Positions 57,200-64,000 of a stretch of 64,000 nt of DNA are shown piece after piece (the first letter of the stretch is position 1; the number at the start of each line of letters is the position of its first letter). The position numbers and the translations under genes are program-made. This DNA is from Takakia lepidozioides (taxonomy: Eukaryota > Streptophyta > Takakiopsida > Takakiales > Takakiaceae), in NCBI GenBank assembly GCA_030704615.1, contig CM060732.1, forward strand, positions 73,575,053 through 73,639,052, read 5' to 3'. Below the pieces are notes generated by a model. That model was not told the DNA's origin and searched no databases. It worked only from the letters and a program-made list of their open reading frames with translations.

Positions 57200-58455
57200 C
57201 TAGCTGCCCTGTGGCTTCTCCAGGTGCACCGAGGAGGAATCTGGAGCTGAAATGAGCGGCTAGCTAAGGGCATTTCTGGGCCCGACAACTGTGAGCTGGC
57301 TATGCGAGGTATATCGATATATGTATACCTTCATTCATGTTTTGTAATTCTCGCAGACTACTAAGAAGGAGCAAAAGTTTGAGCACTTTGTAAGCTCTGT
57401 GAACTGGTTACACTGTTTGTTTTTAGGATCATGCTCAGCTCCATCTTGTCCTTATCAACCCCAGCTGAAACTATAGTCATCTGGTTGTAGAAGTTCTCTC
57501 ATGGCCATCTTTGTCCTTTCATGTCTGTCATTCTATCGGCTGCGGATGGTATGTACAATGCATGATCTACATATGGACGGTTAGACAGGTTGGGGTCGGG
57601 ACATTATTATTCTGTGGCTTTTCATGATTCAGTAATTAGAGGGTGATAGCCGAGACATCTGGCCAATCGAAGGTAAGGAAAAAGCTCACACGTCGTCTGC
57701 TCCTTGCGATTTCGGACCGATCAGAACCTTATCTGTTTTGATTTCTCGTCTTTATGTACTGATCATATGTAGTTGGTGCTTTTGTGCAGGTTTTGGTTAC
57801 AGGACGGATAGGCTGAAGATAGTTTCTTGCAAATAACCCTCGTCAGTATGCATGGAGAAATGTTTGAGTTGTAAGGGATGTTTGTGTGTGCTTGAATAGG
57901 CAAATGCATGGGGAGTGCACTGCGACAAGCCAAGCTGATGTACTAAAAGCTGCTCAAAACCCTTATCTGTGTTGGTAGAAAGTGCGTGAAAAAACGGAAA
58001 AAGCAAACATCTGATACAGAAACTGGGGGAAGATCCAGCACAGCAAAACATCTGAGCAAACTGTTGCGAGTCAGACGGACCAACTGTGACTATGCCAAAG
58101 TGCTCACATGAGAGGGACAATTCAAAAGTCTCTTGTAAAGCCCTCCATCAAAATCTGATTTGCAAAGACTCCCAACATTTTGCCACCATCCTTGCCACTT
58201 CTCATAATCCTAAACCCATCTTTTACTGTGGCCAGAGCCCATATGGACCTCAACATACCACAAGACTACCATCAGTCATTTGCAGATCCCTTCAACTCTC
58301 ACGGAGTTTGCAAAGCAAGAGACTATCCGGAACACCAGATACACACTAGTGCCTACTCCATGTTTTTCCCTTGTTTTTTGAAAGCTGAAAGTTGGGGGTG
58401 ATTTTTCAATTTTTGGAAAATGGCCGAGCCTCATTCATTACTTGAAAGGGTAAAC
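57200..58455. other. Intergenic, probable SKA1 upstream region
   Basis: Only short frames without domains. The last ~100 bases run into a GA microsatellite just before the SKA1 start, probably its 5' UTR or promoter. Confidence 0.5.
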
Positions 58456-58457
58456 AC

Positions 58458-58459
<2 letters not shown>

Positions 58460-58494
<35 letters not shown>
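58460..58494. repeat. (GA)n microsatellite
   Basis: About 17 GA units, 55 bases before the chosen SKA1 start codon. GA runs are common in plant 5' UTRs and promoters. Confidence 0.95.
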
Positions 58495-58498
<4 letters not shown>

Positions 58499-58548
58499 GG
58501 AAAGTGAGAGGCAGCCCAGCTCGGTGTGCACCTGACCAAGTATCGTGG

Positions 58549-61500
58549 ATGGAGGCACCCAGCGCTGGGGATGTGACGTTGGAGGCGTTGATGGCTGTCT
58601 TCAACCGTCGAATTGCTGAGCTGCAAGAGTTGATGATCATTCGTGGTGGTATTGTCGAATGTTCATTTTATACCAGTTCATTTCAGTTGATCAGCTTTTG
58701 AGCTTAACTACATTTGAGTTGTTTGAGATACATGTGAGAACCTTGGGTTCTGGTGTCTCACGGTTTTGCAGTGCTAGTTGTGGATACTTAGTGTATGGAA
58801 CTGACTGTGTGAATTATGTCAAGTTCCACTTTCAAATTGTACAGAGTTACTCTTCACGCCATCTGCTTCAAAGAAACCCTTTAATCTTCCAAACCAAATG
58901 TACCCTGTGAGAGACAGGTGAACTGTTTGAGGGTTTTCACCTGTCGCTCACACGGTACAGCTGGTTCGGCTTTCTTTCTCAACCAGCATAGCTTGATGTG
59001 CGGTGTGATAGACAGGTGACTTTTTTTTATCGTTTTCACCTTTCTCTCACATGGGTACATTTGGTTCGCTCTTCTTTCCCAATCAAGATAGCTTATGTAC
59101 CGTGTGGAGGACACCGGTGTTTTTGTAGGGTGTTCACCTTCCTCATAGGGTACATTTGGTCGCTGTTCTTCTTTTCCGAATCAAGAAAGCTTAAAGGGGT
59201 TTACATTGGACACACTTGTGTACTTCTGGATGGGCACTATCGTGACATAGTCTATTCAGCACTGGTGGGTAAACTCTGCAGTGAAGCACTAGCTACAGGA
59301 GAGTAGCTATCGGAGACTTATTTTGGCAGGTGTTGTGGTTTGTATGCTGCGGCCATATCGTACACTCACCCCCACGCCCAGTTTACACTCACACACTGAA
59401 ACCTCCTCTATTCGAGTGTGGGCAACAGTAGGGAGCAAGTTGGAGACGAAATGATATACTCTGCTGATATATGGCATGAAATGATGTATCACAGCTCCTG
59501 CGGGGATGCATGCGGCCGACCTTGGAGAAGTGGATACAGCAGTGGTGGCATTGGAATACTACATGGGTGCCATCAAAGCTCATCTCAGGCATGAGGCTGA
59601 AGCCTTGCCTAAAGCTAAGGTTTTGTCTGAGGAAGAACATGCCTTCGTTTTACTATCAAGTTCGTTCTATGGAATCTAGGGTGAAAACTGATCATATGGA
59701 TGTGATAGCAAGTAATAGGCAAGACTTTTCATAGCTGTTGTACACTTCCCCTCTCTCTCTTCCTGGTGTCTGAACAGCACTTTCTTTTTCTTGATCCATG
59801 CATATGCTGAGGTCACGTTGCTGTTGCCAAGGAGCTTGTGCCAGTGGGTATATCCTATTTGCTTTTCATTGTTGTGCCTGAGACTGTCTAAAGATGCAGT
59901 GATAGCTACTTATCAGTCGACTGGAGTTGGTGGTCAGTTCCTGTTACACTCATTGATAATGTGACAACCACTACAGGCAATAATTGAAATGTCATCACAA
60001 CAGCAACGGAGTTTGCAGCATATTTTGGCAAATCTGCCAGCTCGTTTGCCCGGTAGTGATTCTCATGTGGATCACAGTCTGCACAGGTGTGTGGTGTTTG
60101 ACACAACTTTGGCTCCTTGGTTCTTCTGCATTCACATGAAAGTCTGCGGGTCTGGCTAGTAAGTGCTTTTTGTTTGGTGCTGTGGCAACTGCTGTCTTGT
60201 CATACTCTAGCGTAGGAGTAACCAGTTATCCTTACTAAATGGACAATATGGCTCATGGCCTTTGGTTCAAGGCTTGAGGCAGGAGAACTTGCTTCTACAG
60301 TCTTATTCTATGGTAATGATTAGGATATCTAAGTGTGAAGGTGATTTCACTTTACAATGAAGTTGGTACATTGTACCACCTGGGAAATTAGTTGCTCAAG
60401 GTTTGTGATTGTGATAGGCACAGAAGTCTTTGGCGAAGTGTGTTCCTCTATGTGCAAGAGGTGGGTTCTTCCCCTCTGTATGATGGCTGGACTTTCTAAA
60501 ATGTGTGATTTGACAAACTCCGTGTATTTTTGGGCACTTCAAGTTCTATTTCTGCTGCAACAAAACATGGCACCCCATCTTCAACGCAAGTTGAGACTTC
60601 GCATCCCAAGGTGGGTTGTACTTATGTTTTTTGTACTTTCATCTTGTCCGTGTCGCAAATGCAATTGGCTCAGAGGACACAGTCCTATTGCTTACTAGTT
60701 TTTCTTCACTACAATCTGGATTATTGTCTAGACAGTTCAGGTGATTCGCGGCAAGCTCATGCCCATTGACCAATGACCTAGGGGTTCAATGAGTCCAGGA
60801 AAGTGAGACAGCTGAACCACATCCAAATCTGCTGAGATTGGTAACCCTCCTTTGTTCCACTGTTCTTAAAAGCGTCTCTCTATTTAGGTTACGAGGAGGA
60901 CTGATATTACAGGTATGTTTTGGTGATGCAGGAAAAGAAAGCCAGAGGACCGCCACCGCGGTGGTATGTTAGTGTTGACGAGCTTTCATCAATTTCCAGG
61001 TATGGATATAAGTCTCTGCAAACACTTCTCAGACACCTGTTCTTCATTTGTCTACTGTAAGAACTGTCCATTCGTGATACCCCTCTGACACCCGTTCTTT
61101 TACATGTATCCAAGAAATGTCGGTGGGCACCTGAGGCTATGTGATAAGGTCTTCTGCATTTTGGTTGTTGGCAGAGTCCTCCTGAGTCATCAGTAGATGA
61201 GGAGCTAACTTCAAATATCTCTCTCCAGCTACATGAGGGGGAGACTTACTCTGGATAAGCTAAACACAGCGGTAGATGAAATGGCCACATTTGCTGAAGG
61301 AAATGCTCGCCTCCTCTCTGCCTCCAGGAATAAGGTACGTCTCTGGTCCCTGATAATTTTCCATTCTGGGCTCTTAATTGCAGAGCAGGTTGGGGTTACT
61401 TGGTTGACAACCATGGTTGCCCAATATAACAATTTTTCTCTAGATATGCTCGCTTTACTTTTGAAGCAAATGTGTTGCCTTGTTTTCTAGGCTTTTGATT

Positions 61501-62088
61501 GTTCACAATTTGGGAAGGAGAAATGTTCTAACATGTACACTGCTTGGCATGTACATTGATGGCTCTAGCTTGGAGATGATGCACTGGAAAAACTGCTGGT
61601 GAGCATTTCCATTCTATCAGCAGGTGTTAGCTGCTTGGTTCTCACAAGTAGACATTACCATGATGCTTTCTTCAACTGTCTTTCTTGGCATATGGAATTA
61701 TGTAGATCATTGCTACCAGTTCGTTTTGGTTTGTATTTACCATCTAATGAGGAAATTCACATCTGCAGGAGTTGCGAGACATTGCTGCCCTTGAAGGAAT
61801 AAAAGGAAAATATTTCTTCTTGGAGACTGATATGCGTGGACAACTTTTGAAATTGGACCATACAGGGAAATCCATATTAATGGTGAGGATCCTTTGTAGA
61901 GGCCAAGATGTTGTGGGCCCTATCTTTAATAGTATCTTTCCAGCAGGTTGGATTTGGTAGAAAAAATTTCTGTTCTTAGGGATTTTGTTAATCTGGAAGG
62001 CGCTGTTATACAGGTGCTTCGCCATCTCGGTCGTATTCACGAAGTACGCACAGGGCGACAACGAGTATTTTCTCTACAAAAAGCGTGA
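58549..62088 (+). CDS. SKA1: Spindle and kinetochore-associated protein 1 homologue
   Basis: Nine exons: 58549-58645 (or -58648), 59495-59619, 59977-60086, 60544-60610, 60932-60999, 61229-61334, 61569-61598, 61769-61882 and 62014-62088. Phases agree at every junction, giving ~263 residues (human SKA1 is 255). SKA1 couples kinetochores to microtubules with SKA2 and SKA3. The N-terminal coiled-coil region (LEALMAVFNRRIAELQELM; GEVDTAVVALEYYMGAIKAH; QQRSLQHILANLPARLPG) would form the complex core. After a Ser/Thr-rich linker, the C-terminal winged-helix microtubule-binding domain starts PPPRWYVSVDELSSISSYMR, continues GRLTLDKLNTAVDEMATFAE and KGKYFFLETDMRGQLL, and ends VLRHLGRIHEVRTG. I chose ATG 58549 because the upstream frame only translates the GA repeat. 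Confidence 0.9.
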
Positions 62089-63470
62089 AACTGGCTGGAT
62101 TGGGCTACCTCTTTCTTGAGTTGCCACATGAACAGTCCAAACTACATTGCAGGATCGAATGAATCAGAGGTAGTGAGGGTATGGGGGCAAGGCTGACTGG
62201 GAGAATGGAACAACCTTTGGGTGTTGAATCTATGGCCAGTGGAAATTGAACTCTCACGCATGTGGGAAACATACCTGTGCATGGATGTTACAATAAGTCC
62301 TTCCAGAGCTCTAATGTGCTAGTTCAGCAAGCCCTTGCATAGGTCCTGATTGTTGCACCTCCTGAAGGATTTGACAGAAGTCACCTCAAGCAGGATATCA
62401 CCAGGCCAGGCTGTTTATGATACCTACTGTCACTCCAGAGTTTGTCCTCTGCCACACCATCTGCATGATGATGTGCTGACATGAATCCTTTGCAGACAGG
62501 TCACTTGTTTCTAAAATGACTCAACAATTAGTGCATTCCTTGATGTACAATATAAATGGCAGAGCTTGACTCTTTGAATAGGCTGAGACGGGGAGAACTA
62601 ACATTCGTGCTTTCTGACAAGGTTGAGTCTGCGTCTGTGACATGTACATATTATTACAAAACAAACATTGCTGTTGCTGCAATCAAAGACAGGAAACGTC
62701 CTAGTAAGCATTAACAATACTAGTAAAGCAGCACCTTCCTGGGCCACACGGACCTTCACCAGGGGCAGGGATGGAAGGAGATGAAACTGCATTCATTCGA
62801 CGAGGCGGGTATGCAGGAAGAGATTCGACCTAATCCGGTCGTCTTCCTCATCCCCCACGTCACCGAGGGCAGCGCTGCACTGCACTCGCTGCCGCTGCTT
62901 GGGGCGTGTTTCTTTACAATTGATCGATGAGCTCGCATGTGGGATCCATTCACCCGCATGTGACTCGGCCGCCCCGTGTTGGGTTTCGCTTGTTGAAGCG
63001 TTTGCGGTTCGCTTGTGGGGAGGGTTTGCAGTTTGCAGCACGGGGAGGAGCATCATCATCTTTCCTGCCGTTCTGGTGGATTGTCAAATGGTTAGTGTTC
63101 TGTGCTTTATTACTTGGGTTTTGGTGGGGACATGAATGTTATCAGTGCGCTGTCGTTGCGGTGCGGTGTGGGGCGGGGTGTTTGATGGCCGCCATAGTTG
63201 GATATACTGCAGGGAGGCGTTTTGATGTTGTGTGGTTCATGCTCTGAATGGATGCAGTTGTGCTCGGAAGATTTTTGTGATGATCATGTCGTAGGGCAAC
63301 TTGCAGGATATGTCTGGAGGTGGGCGTTATGGTGAAGAGACAATTTTGAACTGAGGAGTTGTGATACCATGGGGTGCATACATGCCGCACGGCTGAGGTT
63401 TATGTAGGATAGGTTTCCTCAGTGTAGTGCAATTGGCAGCAGATTTGTAGAAACGTGTAAACCTAAGCGA
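62089..63470. other. Intergenic region before the F-box gene
   Basis: No convincing gene. A plus-strand frame at 62927-63247 is GC-rich with a hydrophobic stretch but no recognisable domain; it may be 5' UTR or chance. No RNA gene seen. Confidence 0.45.
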
Positions 63471-63473
63471 ACG

Positions 63474-64000
63474 ATGCCAGAAGTGTCTTGCCCCGGGGAG
63501 GTCCTGAAGGCGGTGTTCCCACTGTTGAGTGGTGCGGACCTGGCAGTGTGCATGTGTGTGTCAAAGCAGTGGAGGCAGTTGGCTAAGGATGACTATCTGT
63601 GGAAGCGATTGTGCGCTCGAAGGTGGCCTTCGACCTGCCAAGGGCGGGGATCCTTGGCCATTGGTGAATCAAGGGGCTATCATAAGCTCTATACAAGTTT
63701 TTCTCGAAAGCAGCGCAGTCGGCCTATGCCAGCTCCGAAGCTTACATTTGACGACTTGGAGTTTTATGTTGATATCTGGGTGGGGTCTTGCTCTGTATAT
63801 TCCGCTGTGATTCAGGGGCCAATGGTGCGCTCTCGGATATTTAACCCGCCAGCCGGAATCTGTGAAAGTATGCAGACTCATCTTAAAAGTCAGGCTTACA
63901 AGATGACCGTACCAGTGTCGTCCCGATTTGAGGTGTGCTTTAGTGAAGACATTCACGTGTCGCTGCTTGTGAGACGACGCGACGACGAGCGCCTTGCGTG
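63474..64000 (+). CDS. F-box protein, At5g39250-like, cut by the window end
   Basis: An open frame of 175 codons from ATG 63474 to the window edge, no intron so far. Residues ~8-50 form an F-box (EVLKAVFPLLSGADLAVC, VSKQWRQLAKDDYLWKRL, CARRWPSTC), which binds SKP1 in SCF ubiquitin ligases. It is followed by YHKLYTSFSRKQRSRPMPAP, KLTFDDLEFYVDIWVGS and a segment with YKMTVPVSSRFEV. This layout resembles the plant family of Arabidopsis At5g39250, an impression from memory. Target proteins are unknown. The ATG has good context (ACGATGC) and the F-box starts within ten residues. Confidence 0.85.
   Translation, partial: MPEVSCPGEVLKAVFPLLSGADLAVCMCVSKQWRQLAKDDYLWKRLCARRWPSTCQGRGSLAIGESRGYHKLYTSFSRKQRSRPMPAPKLTFDDLEFYVDIWVGSCSVYSAVIQGPMVRSRIFNPPAGICESMQTHLKSQAYKMTVPVSSRFEVCFSEDIHVSLLVRRRDDERLA

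Noticed and set aside
58420-58548. A longer SKA1 N-terminus starting at 58420
   Set aside because: It would translate the GA microsatellite as a Glu-Arg run. Start 58549 gives the family's usual length.
52451-62088. A single gene joining the plastid protein exons (52451-54367) with the SKA1 exons, with chlorophyllase in an intron
   Set aside because: Exon 4 ends in an in-frame TAA with good phase, the first part looks plastid-targeted, and the second part is a complete SKA1 by itself.
62899-63247. Possible small genes upstream of the F-box gene
   Set aside because: Composition-driven frames with no domain and no splice or start evidence; possibly 5' UTR.

Overview
The window looks like nuclear DNA of a streptophyte, most likely a charophyte alga (Chara-like) or another early-diverging plant lineage. 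This is an inference. It rests on green-lineage genes with many short exons and GT-AG introns (a CGLD27/Ycf36-type plastid protein, chlorophyllase, a plant-type GH28, an F-box protein, SKA1), on very heavy transposon content, and on a Ty3/gypsy element carrying a C5 DNA methyltransferase, a kind of element I know mainly from charophyte algae and dinoflagellates.

Layout. 349-2175 (+): 3' part of a GH28 polygalacturonase-like gene. 2.2-8.0 kb: gene-free DNA with a degenerate ~370-bp tandem repeat and a recurring TTTCGC...GCGAAA dyad. 8016-16086 (-): CGLD27 in seven exons; its ~5.3-kb first intron holds fragments of at least four LINE copies. 17.3-48.9 kb: a satellite whose units carry a hairpin, split by a 30.5-kb nested retroelement block (18016-48525). 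49.2-50.3 kb: remnants of another Mutator-like terminus and another LINE. 52.4-64 kb: a gene island with an unrecognised predicted plastid protein (+), chlorophyllase (-), SKA1 (+) and an F-box gene (+, cut by the window end).

The nested block. A tandem Ty3/gypsy array (LTR, internal A, LTR, internal B, LTR) has domain order gag, protease, C5 methyltransferase, RT, RNase H, integrase, PHD finger. Copy A has most domains but is frameshifted. Copy B is a deletion derivative. A 2.8-kb repeat (U1, U2) separates the first LTR from copy A, and U1 itself contains a minus-strand LTR element with a 5-bp duplication. Copy B is interrupted by an 11.3-kb Mutator-like element (34050-45365) with a perfect 9-bp target duplication and matching terminal inverted repeats.

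The most unusual system is that Mutator-like element. It has two divergent genes: a transposase with a SWIM zinc finger (+), and a multi-exon gene (-) that reads as a ParB-like domain followed by a beta-class (bacterial/phage N6-A/N4-C type) DNA methyltransferase. An intron of the second gene contains seven copies of a ~24-bp palindrome about every 95-160 bp, with compensatory changes in the two arms. Function is inferred only; several methyltransferase motifs are degenerate. The nesting gives an order of events: satellite, then gypsy array, then Mutator-like element.
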